From the NCBI GenBank assembly GCA_932521035.1, contig OW051494.1, forward strand, positions 8,542,001 through 8,606,000: a stretch of DNA of 64,000 nt, written 5' to 3'. This DNA is from Oscheius dolichura. Taxonomy: Eukaryota > Nematoda > Chromadorea > Rhabditida > Rhabditidae. Shown here piece after piece: positions 11,601-27,065 of this stretch (positions are counted from its first letter, which is position 1; every line of letters begins with the position of its first letter). A program made the translations under genes and the position numbers. The notes beneath the pieces were generated by a model. It made no database searches and had not been told where the DNA came from. It saw only the letters and a program-made list of their open reading frames with translations.

Positions 11601-14600
11601 AATTCCGACCCCTGGAGACTGTCTGCATCATACCTGTCGTCTTTAACCCTGCATGCCCCCTCCCCCCTCCCACCATTTATAGGTTCTCCCCCTCTCCGGT
11701 TGACACGATCCTCTCTTTTACACTATTCAAACAGACCTTTCTCTCCATCCCATTTGTCATGACTTCTTCTTCTTTTTCGGCTCCCCGTACGGTAGCCGTA
11801 GTTGGCGCCAAGGAACACCTCGCCTCCCGTCAGTCGGCCGGTTGTTGTCGGCCGTGTGTACTTCTCCTCACCTCATTGGTCTCAGTTATTCACAGAGGGG
11901 GCCCTTGTTCTCTCTTCCTCTGGATTTCTATAGCCCTCTAGTTCTTTTCTTTAAAGGACTGAAGGAGAAAGAGAGAGGCATCCTCCGTTTCCTTGCCAAA
12001 TTGACTACCGTAATGGGCGAACGATTACGGGGCACCCGGCCCGGGGAGAGACAGTCAATTTTCTGCTAAGCCGACGGTCTGATCCTTGCGCGCCGTTGAA
12101 AAATAACAGATGACGTTCTTCTTCTTTTCTCTGTTCTCTTTTAGCACATCTTTGTGAAATGAACTGTCAGAGGTACTGTAGCGATTAAAATGTCGACCTT
12201 TTCCAAATTTGAGGGCTCGTAAGGTCCAATTCCTGCTCACCGGTCAATTTGACTATGCAGATCGGATTCGGCTTTTTCCTCTACAGAATAATACCAAAAT
12301 CAATTAAAAAAATCCCGACCGTTAGATTTAAAAATGAGGATTATCACGGCAAAGAGTGGGGGACGAGCGCGCCAGAACCCATACCCATTTAAAATACCTT
12401 ATTATCGCGATTCAGACCTCCAATTCGAAAATTCTAATATAGTACCGTAATCAGCAGAAAACGGCGAATTTTTTTAAGCCTAAATTCTTCAGGGTCCTTG
12501 GTAGTTCCATGAAGAAACTGGGGCGATGAGATGAAAACAGCGGGAACGCCGTTCCATCCCGCTTTTTTACCCATTCTGGCGACAGCGCGTGGGACGGCGG
12601 CGGCATGGTTTAAAACTGTCGCTGACTGCCCGCCAGATTACGGTAGGTGTTCGTCACATCTCACACAGAAAAGAGAGAGAGACGACGACGGACTGAGCTC
12701 GTCTACGCGTCGCGGCTCACTGCCTTCCACCTACCAGCCAAGGACGATCGTCTCCCCCCTCCCGGTCCCCGTCCCCTCTCCGACTACCCACGACCGCCCC
12801 TAAGCAAATATAACACGGGATGGGACGACGACGACGAGGGGAGAAGGACACAGGTCTTTCTATCCCGGTATGACATACCGGTATCACATCTCGCCTCCTC
12901 TCTTTTAATAGACGGCACAAACACCGTTTTGATACTGTAGCGAGCGGCTCCTCGTTATTCGGCGAGGCAATGACTGACCCCGCTGCTTACTGGACAAGCG
13001 CGTCTTCCTCTCGCCTCTTCTATACATCTTTTCTCCTCGATGTGATGGAATGTTACCTCCATTTTTCCAAAATTTCCACCCATATTCCTGACTAAACTAA
13101 TCCTATACATTCTGAAGACCATAGAAGTTCGTTATTCTCCCCCAAAATCCCACAACTGACCCCCTTTTCACCGCTCTCGGCTTTTGGCTCCTTTTGATCC
13201 TATCTGGTCCATGAACTCGAAGAAATCGAAATTTCAATCCATTCTTTACTTTCCCAGTTCCCGAGAACTGTAGAGCTTCAAATATCGGACAACGCCGGAC
13301 CCGGATCCTTGAAATCTTTCGTCCTGGATCCTGTAGACTCTTCTTTGGATAGGTTTCGTACTTTTTGTCTTTTTTTACCCCTCTTATTCCATTGGATTAT
13401 GAAAAAAGTCCGCTCCTAACTGTCCATTTTTTCACCGTTTTTACCAGACCGTTGCGATCATTATTTTCGGCGCACTTGACACATTTGTTCCGTTCCTCGT
13501 TCCTCTTGGCGCTTATGAAGTACAAGAGTACAAGAACGTGATATGTTCCTTATTTTTCATCGGTCCCTCTTCTGTTTCCTTCATTTTCTTTCTCTCCATG
13601 CCTCAAGACCCAGCTGATTTCCCAACCCCCTCTGCCACTGCTTTTTGCAGCATCTGCCATCGGCTGTTTTGATGTTCTCCCTCCAGTTACAGTAGTCTTT
13701 TTCTCCCTTTTCCCTTGCCGATGAGGTAAAAAACACCGTTTATCTGTTCCCTAATCCGGCTGTTAATCCTTCCCGTCTTCCTCTATTCAGACCGGGGGCA
13801 GAGGGGGAGAATAGCGTTGTTTCTTGACCTTCCGTTACCTTCCTACCAAAATGGCCGCATTCCTGGACCTACAGTTTCAGTATGGCTACATAATGATGGC
13901 TTCTCAGCCTGGTATTACCGTAACCTCAGTCCACAGCACTTTTTCAATCCAAAAGGTCCTACCACGCTTTGAAATAACGTTCTGGACAGTCCTACAGTCC
14001 GTTTCCAGCCCGTGGTCCACGAGCTTCGGGACCTTTTGGTTATTTTGCGCTCACATGTTCCTGATTTCCAATTTTATCGCTGAAAATCTAGAAACCGCGG
14101 TTATTTTTCGACAAAAGGTCCTGAAACACCTGCCCCAGACATTGCAAACGGACTATACCCGCTGGTCAGGCAATTATTACCCAATCAATTGCTGTCCCTC
14201 CTCTTTCTTTCTTTCGCCTCCTCACCTACTTCTCATTGGCAGAACAGAATAGAGCGAGTGAGCGAGAGACAGAGCGAATGAACACCTCTCTCCCCTCAAC
14301 CGGTCCCAGCCCACGGTCTCCGTTTCCATTGCTACTCTTACTCTTTTCCTCTCTTCTTCTCTCTAGCGGCTACAAATCGGCTTTCAAGTGCCGAGCGTGT
14401 GTAGATCTGCCCGCCACAGTCGTCAAAACACTTGTGCCGCTCTCCCGATGGTGCAATCAACTGGTTACCGTAACCACTGAGAGCGCGGAGAGAAGAGGAG
14501 GGGGAGAAGCTAATCCTCTCTAGCCACTTGTTGGCATTTCCTCATTTCTTTATTTCCTCATAAGCTGGGGCTTGTGTTTTTTTCTTTATCCAAGATTCAT

Positions 14601-15330
14601 AAATACGGTAACAAGCCTTCACTTCTTCCATATCTTCTCATTTTAACCAGGCGGCTTATTAAACTACGGTAGGGTCCATTTCCAAGGAGAAAATAGCGGC
14701 GCCCCTAGACTTCTGTTTGTAGTCCTTTAATTCTTTTTGCTTAAAGGTTCAAGAGTCCCAATGGTTCTCGGTGGGTCCTCTAGCGAGCAAAGAAATTGAT
14801 TTTGAATCGGGGAATATGCAGAGCGGGAGGTTTTTTGACTGCCAGTACCCAAAAACCCCAACTGGACCGGCTCCTGGAAGGATTACGGTCATTTGGCTCT
14901 GCTTAAGACCTTTTCTGCGCTTCCTCAGGGGATTCTACAGTACCTAACAAGATACTAATGGGAAATGTTATACCCCGGTGGTCATAATGGCTGTTGGGGT
15001 CACAGAAACTTGAGTGACTCTTGGAACTGGGCCCTATTTTGACTCCTTTTTCGAAGTTGGGTGTTTTTGATCTTTGGTAGTGATTTAAATGGCCAGAGAA
15101 ACTTTTTACCGTATTCATATAAGGCATTCAATATGAAAATTTGACGAGAAAGCCATTTTTGATTGCTGTTAGGTTCAAAAAGATCCCATATCATTGAAAA
15201 CCTTCAAAATACCCTGCTTTTGCTCTTGTGACATTATTTTGAATGGTGATTATTCTTCTTTTGTCTCTCTACTTCATATTCTTTTCCTTATTTTTTGAAT
15301 TAAACCTTTAATTTTTCCGTCAGTTTCCAG
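8605..15330. other. 6.7 kb non-coding interval between two transcription-factor genes
   Basis: Contains the ceh-20 3'UTR (AATAAA near 8913) and then no gene I can support. Open frames at 9298-9547, 10621-10971, 12531-12940, 13824-14523 and others lack splice signals, domains or a consistent strand. Pyrimidine tracts, TACNGTA heptamers and dispersed repeats are present; one repeat around 11180-11460 resembles the ceh-20 intron at 8150-8500 (shared phrases such as CTTTTCGAGACTT). The rest is probably regulatory DNA for ceh-20 and/or the OVO gene. Confidence 0.5.
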
Positions 15331-18176
<2,846 letters not shown>

Positions 18177-19232
18177 TTTCTCCTTCTTCTGTTTTTTTTC
18201 TCTTTTTAGTTCATTTCCTTTCTTTTTGTTCCTTTTGTTTCCATTTCCCTGACCATTTCAATGACCCTTCTCCCAATGACAACCACCCCAAATCCCGGGA
18301 AAATGCGTAATCTGCATGACTGCCTTGCTTACTGTAATTTTTAGAGAAATCCTTGCCTCATCTCCCCTCCTCCACGACCTTGCCTTATTTATTCTAGCCT
18401 GCCCGTCCCCGTGTGTGTATGACACCCGCAAACCCGTGTGAAAATGACAAAAGACTGATGACGAAAACAAGTGATACAACGATGATGACAGATTGAGAAT
18501 AATGACATCAAATGTGCGTATAATAAAAATATCATTTCAGTTTGTCTTGTATTCAAATTCTTTTACGGAATAGTTGCCCAGGATTATTTGCTGACAAACT
18601 GAATGACCCCACCTTCCCATGTGTTTCGGGTACACAATCGAATTCACGAGTTCAAGAGCTTTCCAATCATATGTAACATGCCTGGGAATATCCATTTTGG
18701 GAGGAGAAATTCTGGGTAGTCCGCGCCGACCAAGTCATTTCGCCTTTGGACTTGTATTTTTGATTGGACCCCTATTCTGCATTAGAGCCATTGTTTCATC
18801 CCAGCTATCAAAAGAAGTAGGATGCCTGCCATCCGACTGGGTCGGGGTTCATTCCCGTAATCACCGTCTCTCTGGATCGGCGTCCCTTTCCGCATCAAAA
18901 AATATGTTTAGCAGCAGAGAGATGAAGCCTAAGCCAAATTATTCACACCTCCAGCCAAATTATTCCCTGCCCATGCCACAAATTCGTTCCCACCGTCTCA
19001 TCCATGTACCATCAACTTGAGCGGACAGAAAATAGCAAAAAACAATGAAATGTGCAGTTGCAAAAATGCAAGATTCAAACTACGCGGGCTGGAAAACCAG
19101 GAAAAAAATTCCTTTCTTTCATAATTCTCTGTCTTATTCAGTTTTCTGATTTTTCGGTTGTTTGTGTCTATTTCGTTTCCTCTTCTTCTCACCTTCCATT
19201 CTGTTCATGTTCTTTCAGTTCGTATCTACAAG
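18177..19232. repeat. Intergenic with a CCAAATTATTC repeat
   Basis: Holds the OVO-gene 3'UTR and the leader of the H2B relic. A 133-residue open frame at 18619-19020 passes through two copies of a motif AGCCAAATTATTC (18930-18970) also found at 26150-26215, so the frame is probably repeat-derived and not a gene. Confidence 0.4.
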
Positions 19233-19616
19233 ATGTCTTCTAAAGTTGCTTCCAAAGTAACCAAGAAAGCTGAACCTGGCCGTCCCAAGAACATCCCAGG
19301 CGACAAAAAGCGCAAACACAAGAGAGTTGAATCGTTCTCGGTCTACATCTACCGATTCCTCAAGCAGGTGACTGGTTTCTCTTTTTGCCAGGTTATATAC
19401 TATGACAAGAATGCCAAAACGGATAGGCTGAAAGCAAGAATAGAGAGATTCGCCGTGATATACGTAGTTACGACTGGTAGAATTAGTCGCATTTACTAAT
19501 CATTGCTAATACTCATGCAGTAGTTTTATTTCTTCATATATCACGAGTGAGACTAAATACTACAACGAATTACTAAATCATTATTTATTTCATATTTTCA
19601 GGTTCATCCCGATTAG
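19233..19616 (+). pseudogene. Histone H2B pseudogene with internal deletion
   Basis: Exon 1 (19233-19367, 45 residues, MSSKVASKVTKKAEPGRP to YRFLKQ) is intact and 14-nt leader and upstream pyrimidine tract match those of the intact gene at 22890. After the intron (acceptor ends 19601), exon 2 reads VHPD and stops at 19614. The following bases (ATTAG, then TTTTGTGCTTTATTGGGAA) match the intact copy around its second splice donor and intron, so the core fold helices coded by most of exon 2 were removed by a deletion. No third exon follows. If transcribed it could yield only a 49-residue tail peptide. Confidence 0.85.
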
Positions 19617-19880
19617 TTTTGTGCTTTATTGGGAAATCTTTTCACAAATGACCAGTATCCATTTTGCCAATAAAGCCCCAGATGGACGAGAAAAAAACAT
19701 AAATTGTTGTTTGAAGCACGCGGGTACTTCTCAGGATCAGGTAAAAGAAAAACAGGAATTTTTGGGAAAAGGGGCGTTTTGTTTCTGCTTCTGATTGAGA
19801 GTGCATCGATGTATTTTGTTCTTTTTTTGTGTTGTTATTGTGTTGAAAGGGACAAAAACTCATATTTAGGCTGAACAGAG

Positions 19881-21418
19881 ATGGAGTACGGTTGCCCTGT
19901 CAGCAACAGGTTCGGATTCGCCTCGGATGATGATGGTTCGTTGATTTTTGTTGCCTACTGTTTTATGCAAATTGTTTAGATTTCGAGGATCCCAGTGAGC
20001 TCGTACAAAGAGCTGCTAAGGAAGCTGCTATCGCCAAGACTGCTCCGAAGAAAGTTGCCATAAAGACCACTTCACAACCGGCCAAAAAGGAGGAAACCAA
20101 CAAGCCCGCAGGTTTGCTTTTTTTGCGCTCGGTGTGAATGATAAAATTTTTTGAAATTCTCAAGCCTTCAACTGCTCATTCTATTTATTTTGCTCATTGC
20201 ATATCATTTTTTTAGAGAAAGTTAGCGGTACCGCGAGCAGCAATGTACGCGGAGCACGCCGTGGAAGAGGTAGCCGCGGAGGTACTCGTGAAGGAGGAGC
20301 TCGACCCCCTCGAGATGGAAACAACTTGGCCGACCGTTTCGGAGAGTCTAGCAACCGTAGCCGTGGAACTTCTCGTGGTGATCGCGGTGGTCGTCCCCCG
20401 TATGTTATTATTTTGATATATATATTTGTTAATTATTGGGGCCACACCAATTTTGGCGCGTCTCGTACCGACCACCCCGTTCTTCGGTCGCCCTTACCCA
20501 ACTCGCCCCCCTTCACCCGTGAGGGTGTTGTGGTGGGCATTTTTTAAATGTACTACGCGCAGCCCTACTCCGAAATTACTGTGGTCCCGATAATTAGCAA
20601 GTACCCTTATTTTTATCAATATTAATATGCATTTTTAGTCGTGGAGGAAATGCCAATTTATCTGCCGATGAAGCTCCTAAGGATGTCACTTTCGACAGCG
20701 TTACTCCAATGCAAAAACATGGAGCTTCTCACGAACATAGAGGTGCTCGCGGCGGTTTCCGTGGTGGTCGTGGCGGTCGCGGACGTCAATTTGATCGTCA
20801 CAGCGGATCTGACAGGACTGGTGTGCGCAGCTCAGAGAAGAAGGAAGGCCACGGAAAGGGCAATTGGGGAACTCACAGTGTATGTTTAATTTAATGACTT
20901 CATTTATCTTTCTCTAGGACGAGATGATTGGCGAAACCGAGCCTGTAGGTACTGACGGAGAGCCCGAAGAACCCGCTGTACCTCGTGAGAAGACTGCTGC
21001 GGAGCTGCAGTACGAGAGCGAGCTTGCCGAATATAACAAGATGAAGACACTCAAAGAATTCAAGGCTGAACAAAAGGTGCCGTTAATTGAATATATCACA
21101 AATTATTATTTATAGGCTGAAGCTGCCGAGTTCAAGACCCGAAAAGGCGGAGAGGGTGTCAAAGACGATTTCGGCAAACTCGTCCCTCTGCAGAAGGACC
21201 ATGACCATAAAGAAGACATCGAAGAGGTCATCGTCACCCGCAAGGAAACCAACAAGAAGATCGTTCCTGTTTCTCTCTCGTTCGCTGAGACTAAACGTGG
21301 CGGACCTACTGGACGCGGACGTGGTGAGAGTCGTGGTGCTGGACGTGGAGGGGAAAGAACACGTGATAGCTCTCGCTTCGATGCCTCTTCTGCCGAAGAC
21401 TTCCCTGTTCTCAAATAA
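19881..21418 (+). CDS. vig-1: VIG-1 / SERBP1-HABP4 family RNA-binding protein
   Basis: Cytoplasmic RNA- and ribosome-associated protein; the fly and worm members co-purify with RISC. Six exons: 19881-19935, 19980-20111, 20216-20399, 20639-20879, 20918-21076, 21116-21418, all in phase, giving 357 residues. The N-terminus MEYGCPVSNRFGFASDDD and segments FEDPSELVQRA and YNKMKTLKEFKAEQ are family signatures. Arginine-glycine (RGG) tracts lie near residues 75-95, 155-175 and 315-340, typical for RNA contacts. The end SSAEDFPVLK matches the conserved SERBP1 tail (DFPxL). The start lies 11 nt after TTTAG, a probable SL acceptor. AATAAATTT near 21590 may be the poly(A) signal. It starts only 265 bp after the H2B relic. 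Confidence 0.92.
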
Positions 21419-22101
21419 TCATTATCCCTATGAGCAACCCAGCTACAATTACCGTTTGTTGTTTGCCTCTTTTCTAACTCAGATCTGTGTATGCATGGCA
21501 TATTCTGTTTTGGATTTGTTACCTTTTGTTGTTTTTTGTCGACTTTGATTGTTGATGAACATTTTGTAGCCTATGGCGATAATATTTCTTCAATAAATTT
21601 CTATTTTTCGGGCGTCCAGTGTTTCTCTTCGTGGATGCTGATGGCAAGGGGGAACTCACAATTCATAGCTGCGATCTTCTTTCAGCAGAGCTGGGTCGAC
21701 CTTCTTTGGTTTTTCCGGCTTGGGTTCTGCGCTCTTTGCGACTTATTTTATCTATTAGGAATGTTATCTCCATTGAATGAACTTACTGCTGCCTGTAGAT
21801 GAAGGCCTTTCTCTTGAAGGTGGTCTTCTATATCCAGCAGCTTCTCTTCTAGCTAAATATTTATTGTATTCCAACTCAAATTTGGAGCGTGACATGTGAA
21901 GGAGAAAATCGAGGATGTTTGCCCACTTTCTGTCTCCCTCAACTTATAAATAATTTGAGCACTGTTGCTAGGGCCACAATTTCACGAGCCTAGCTTTGGA
22001 TTATTGAAGAAATGGAAGGCAAGAGAATGAAATATTCTGCGCGTTCTGAATTTTCTACCAACTTTGCCCGAAGCCATAGTTAACTCTTATTCAAAGCCAC
22101 C
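21419..22101. other. vig-1 3'UTR and spacer
   Basis: Probable 3'UTR to about 21600, then spacer. The plus-strand open frame at 21491-21802 overlaps the UTR and has no family support. Confidence 0.4.
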
Positions 22102-22491
22102 CTATTCGTTTATACCTGATGGTTCGCTGGCAACATGATGGAACAGAAAACCATCCTCAGCATGAATTCCTTCTTCCGGAAGATCAATCACCCTTAGAGA
22201 TATTTTCATGCCCGTATATATTATATTAATGTTATAAATATGGTGGTGTACATAAAACGGTAGCAAAGCAAGAAAATTAGGAACAGGCAAATACGGCGTT
22301 TCACCAATGCAGTGATGTGGAACAAAAAAAGTCGGTGATTTGAAAAAGAATCCCGGCATTGGCGGTGCGCTCCAACGACAATGCTTCAATTCAGAATCGG
22401 TGAATTCATGGCCTAAAACCACTTGGACTTGATCTTTGCGCAAAGATTCGGCAAGACAACAATGCAATTGCATTGCTTGTTCTTTTTGCAT
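22102..22491 (-). CDS. Hypothetical protein, 129 residues, single exon
   Basis: An uninterrupted frame from a true ATG at 22491 to a stop at 22102. The product is His-, Pro- and aromatic-rich in its middle (PPMPGFFFKSPTFFVPHHC) with acidic ends. No signal peptide, membrane span or known domain is evident. Residue composition is protein-like, and the frame is the longest in this spacer, but there are no splice sites or leader acceptor to support it. It could be an exon of a decayed gene. Confidence 0.35.
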   Translation of the reverse strand: MQKEQAMQLHCCLAESLRKDQVQVVLGHEFTDSELKHCRWSAPPMPGFFFKSPTFFVPHHCIGETPYLPVPNFLALLPFYVHHHIYNINIIYTGMKISLRVIDLPEEGIHAEDGFLFHHVASEPSGINE

Positions 22492-22889
22492 TCATGGTGT
22501 ATTTTTTTGGTCGGGATATAAGTACAATTGACGAGGCAGGTCGTAGTTGAGTAACGTATACCTTCTGCCCATGTTCTGCAGTCGTAACCCTATGAGTTCA
22601 GACCATAAAGACGAGAAATAGATAAAATACCATTTTGAGAAAGGTGGAAAGAGAAGATTTATCTTTTACTTTCCTTTACTAAAGACGAAATTCTTCAAAA
22701 TTAATTTTTATGAAATTAACAGCATGCTACCCCCGTGATTATTTGAGTTGCCGCAAAATCAGGATCAGCTGCAAAAAAAGAGTTCATCCTTTCACTTTCT
22801 GTCTTTTCCTCTTATGTTGTCTGTCTAGCTCTTTTCCTCTTCTTTTCACCTTCCATTCTATTCATTCTCTTTCAGTTCGTATCTACAAG

Positions 22890-23512
<623 letters not shown>

Positions 23513-23977
23513 ATCGTTTTCTAACTGCTTGCTTTTCTAACCCCAACAGTCCTCATAAGGGCTATGTAATTTGACATTTAATGTTCGTAATAAAATATTT
23601 TGCTTTCTTCTTAAGCTTCCCCCCTCTATCCCTGACTAACCGAGGCGGCACGAAGGCCACCTCGCAGCTAGCGCGGATAGAGACGACCATAAGCCGGGGG
23701 CGGCGGCAACTGATGACAGCTGTCCTCCTCTAATAGTTCAGTCAGATCTCTCTCAAGTTTTTTACTACGTGCCTACTCGTGACAGGGAGCCATTAAGAGC
23801 CAGTCGAGAACTGTGGCGGGGGGTGTTCGGCGGTGGATCTCAGAATGGCTTGAGGCTTAGAAGCGATACTTGCCGTCGATTCCCTCACAGCTTTCCAGCA
23901 TTAGAAAGCGAACTGTTTTTATTGCTTTTCAGAAGGGGCAGGCAGCCACGACCGGGGTCATCTTCTAGCGGTCTGCC
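23513..23977. other. H2B 3' end and spacer
   Basis: Includes the AATAAA near 23590. GC-rich from 23640. I see nothing else definable. Confidence 0.4.
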
Positions 23978-25798
23978 ATGTCCTCCACACGCCGAACACT
24001 CAAATTGTTTGAATTGGGTGCCCTGCAAACGGATATTTTAATTCAAGTTATGAACAAGGTACGATCATTTCCCTACTCCATATTTCTTGTACAGATGAAG
24101 GCGAAAGACTTTATCCGTCTCCGTAGAGCATGCACTGGGATGAACACCTTCGCCGAGAGATACCAAGACCTCATAGAGGCCCGTTCCGACCGTCAAAGAC
24201 TACGATTCGTACAGAACCAAGGGACAATTCTAGCCTATGTGAATGGCAGGGGAGGGTATTCCTGGGCCGAATGGGCGTATAGATTCTCCGGGGTCAGTTT
24301 CGCTACTCTGCTGTTTCTGCTGGACTTTGAGACCGTTGACAAGGTAGGCGGCCTTCGTTTTCCTCTAGTTAATATTATATTCTTGCTTCAGTCTCCAGCG
24401 GATAAGCGCTTTATAATGGAATTTGTGACGAGACGCGTCTGGAGACAGACACACCTCGAGTTGAACGACATCTGGCCGGAGATCTTGGACTGTGTCCGGC
24501 CGAGCAGCCTCTCCACTACCATTCCGAAAAAGGTCAGACCTTTTTAATGTTCAAGACGGCCATATCGAACGGATCTCCCGGGATGCTGGCTCCCGATGTT
24601 CCCCAGTATCTAACGCCCCCGGGAGACGCGCCTCCCGAGAAGCTAACCCGGAGTGATCCAGCACATTTCAAAAAGATAACTCCACTCTTATTTTTGGCTG
24701 CTACCTCGCAGGATGAGGGTTTCCAGGTGTGGGACCCTCACCAATCGATTTTTTGTAGTCAATTACCCTAGGAGCATTGGCGAGGGGACATGAAAGGAAG
24801 CTGGAATTTCAAGAAGATAGGTTCGCTTTGGGAAAAACGCATCTTGTGAAGGGTTTAAGAGTTCGTTTACGATTCCAGTTATTTTATGGGTTCAATAGGA
24901 ACGTGGTTCATTATGTTTTCCAGTTTGATATGCACTTTACCTCTTCTGTGAGATCATTCCTCTCCAGGCCCATTGGGGAACAAAATCCTCTTTAACCCAG
25001 CAAGGCACGAGCTTCCGGAACAGAAATCATTTTTAACCGATTCCTCTGGATAAAATTATTGAGCGTTTCTCACAGAAAAATGGGCATTCTGTAAGAGTTG
25101 GGGCCATGGTATACGGCTACTGATTTAACAAGGGCCCCTTCGAGTAACGAGCCTCGGGGCAGGGACTACTACTCCCAGAAGAAAGATCCCCTTATAAGTC
25201 AGAAAGTATAGGCTCTCGAGGACGAGACGTACGTTCGCTGGTTCAACAAAATCATATCTGTGGCTGGAATTGAGAGACTCGTCTACAAGATCGGCGGCGA
25301 GGACACTCAGATGAAAGTTCTCGAACTAATTCTACAGGTATCTCGCCCCACCCTTATTACGGAGAGACGTTCTTTAGAAATGGTGTGACAATGAGTTGGG
25401 CAGCGTTCTCTGGATTGATCCCGGCATAAAATATCTATGCGCTCATGAAATCCCGCTCAATTTAAAACGCATTGAGACGGGTATGGGGGGCATTTTCGAG
25501 ATATTGGACAAGCTACCGGACGTGGAGAAAAGCCACGGCGGCTACGAAGTCTACGAGGAAGACCCGAAAAGGCCAACCAAAAAGGTGAGTGTCCCAGATC
25601 GCCGTCTAACTAAAACGAATTCAGCCTGTGGGGATCATAAAGATTTACTTGAAAAGGGAAGGACGAGAAGACGGATGCCTGGTCGCTTTCGCCACCACAG
25701 GATTGTCCGGACACTCTTTTACGACGTCCTTCTGTTTTTTCACAAAAGAATGTGCACTGGTAGAGTGGATGAAGGACCGGCTGGGAGATACGCCATAA
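23978..25798 (+). CDS. F-box-like protein, multi-exon, middle unresolved
   Basis: Likely a nematode F-box protein, a substrate adaptor for SCF ubiquitin ligases. Supported exons: 23978-24058, 24095-24343, 24392-24532, then 25212-25337, 25378-25584 and 25625-25798, with introns of 36, 48, 40 and 40 nt and consistent phase within each block. The N-terminus (FELGALQTDILIQVMNK, MKAKDFIRLRRACTGMNTFAE) follows the F-box pattern of two helices with a leucine-rich spacing. The remainder has no repeats I recognise. Between 24533 and 25211 there are coding-like frames (for example from 24554) but I cannot join them in phase. The gene may be partly decayed there, or an exon is missed. Intact Skp1-related genes elsewhere in the window would be partners in principle. 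Confidence 0.55.
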
Positions 25799-26431
25799 TA
25801 AACTGTTCTTACTGTAAATGTGAAGGGGGCTTGTACGAATGTGAGATTCTGCGAAGGGGGGCAGACCGGGTAAAAGACTAATGGGAAGAGGAGACATCCC
25901 GGATTAGACAGGAGAACGAGGGGAGACAACTCATAAAAGGCTCAGGACGATGGCCGATACCACGTAAAAGACAGGGGAGGGGGCACTGCGTCAACGGCCT
26001 GCTGGAATGGGGGTCGAGACAGAAACTAAGGGTGGACCGGAGAGAACGCTACTCGCCGAGGAAACCCTTCCCACAGGCGCTTCTGCCAAAAACTTGTAGT
26101 CCTCACCGAAGAGACCTCTAAACAAGTCCACTAACCACTTCCTCCGGCCAAATTATTCACACCTCCGGCCAAATTATTCACACCTCCATGTCACCGACAA
26201 CTCCTCCAGCCAAATTATACATATTCGTTCCCCGCTCTCGGCGGCGCATCCGACTGAAAATTGGACTCCGCGCCGGGGAGACCCGGCCCTTATTGGGCCT
26301 CCTGTGGGGTGTTCTGACGACTGCCATTTTATAGTGAATCAATGCTCTATCGCGGCCCGGGTAGTAATAAAGAAACAGGTACAACATTCAAAACACGACA
26401 ATATCAGACATTTTACTCGTAGTATACTGAG
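25799..26431. repeat. Spacer with tandem CCAAATTATTC units
   Basis: At 26152-26218 a short unit GCCAAATTATTCACACCTCC is repeated two to three times. Related copies lie at 18930-18970. Otherwise G-rich spacer without a gene. Confidence 0.5.
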
Positions 26432-26842
26432 ATGAAAAGAGATGGATCGATTGGATACTGTAGAGAACTTCTACCGTGGACGGCAATAGCAGAGCTTCTT
26501 CAAAACAGGATCATTCACACAAGAAGAGCTGTTCCCATAGCTAAAATTCTATATTTTTATAGGCGAATAAAAGGTGTCCTACGCGTTATTCCGATCAAAT
26601 TCGTTCGTAGTCGTCCACTCGTTAGTATTGAAGTCCCGGACTGCGATTCCCTCAATAACCGCGTTGCTGGGAGGTTTAGCTCGGAAAGCTATTCGATATC
26701 TGAAGATATTGGATTAATTCACACCTCTTCGAAAAAAAACAAACTGTACTTGGACGCCGGCCACTGCCATCTGATCTCCCCAGACAACCAATTTTTGAGG
26801 CGGGAGGCGGATAGAGGCGTACTGTATCTTGTCAATCTCTAG
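26432..26842 (+). CDS. Hypothetical protein, 136 residues
   Basis: Single open frame from a true ATG to TAG. The product is basic in its first half (many Arg and Ile), without signal peptide, membrane span or known motif. It ends close to the 3' end of the convergent DUF229 gene. There is no splice or leader evidence, so it may be a chance frame. Confidence 0.25.
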   Translation: MKRDGSIGYCRELLPWTAIAELLQNRIIHTRRAVPIAKILYFYRRIKGVLRVIPIKFVRSRPLVSIEVPDCDSLNNRVAGRFSSESYSISEDIGLIHTSSKKNKLYLDAGHCHLISPDNQFLRREADRGVLYLVNL

Positions 26843-27065
26843 AGGAGCACATGTAAAGTCCTGGAATGAATGGAAAAATTAGCTCTATGAATCCCATAAA
26901 AACGGGAATCAAACAGTTTTGTAGCTGTTTTGAATGTAAACCGATGTCTTGCGGAGGTTGTACGTGTGCAGGCGCATGGGCTACCGTATACCGAGCCAGA
27001 ATAGGCGCACTAATCAGAAGCGGCGCATTTTGGAAGGTTCAATACAGTAGACTTCTTGACTTATT

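Noticed and set aside
18619-19020. 133-residue plus-strand frame
   Set aside because: Runs through a repeat also found at 26150; no splice sites or family.
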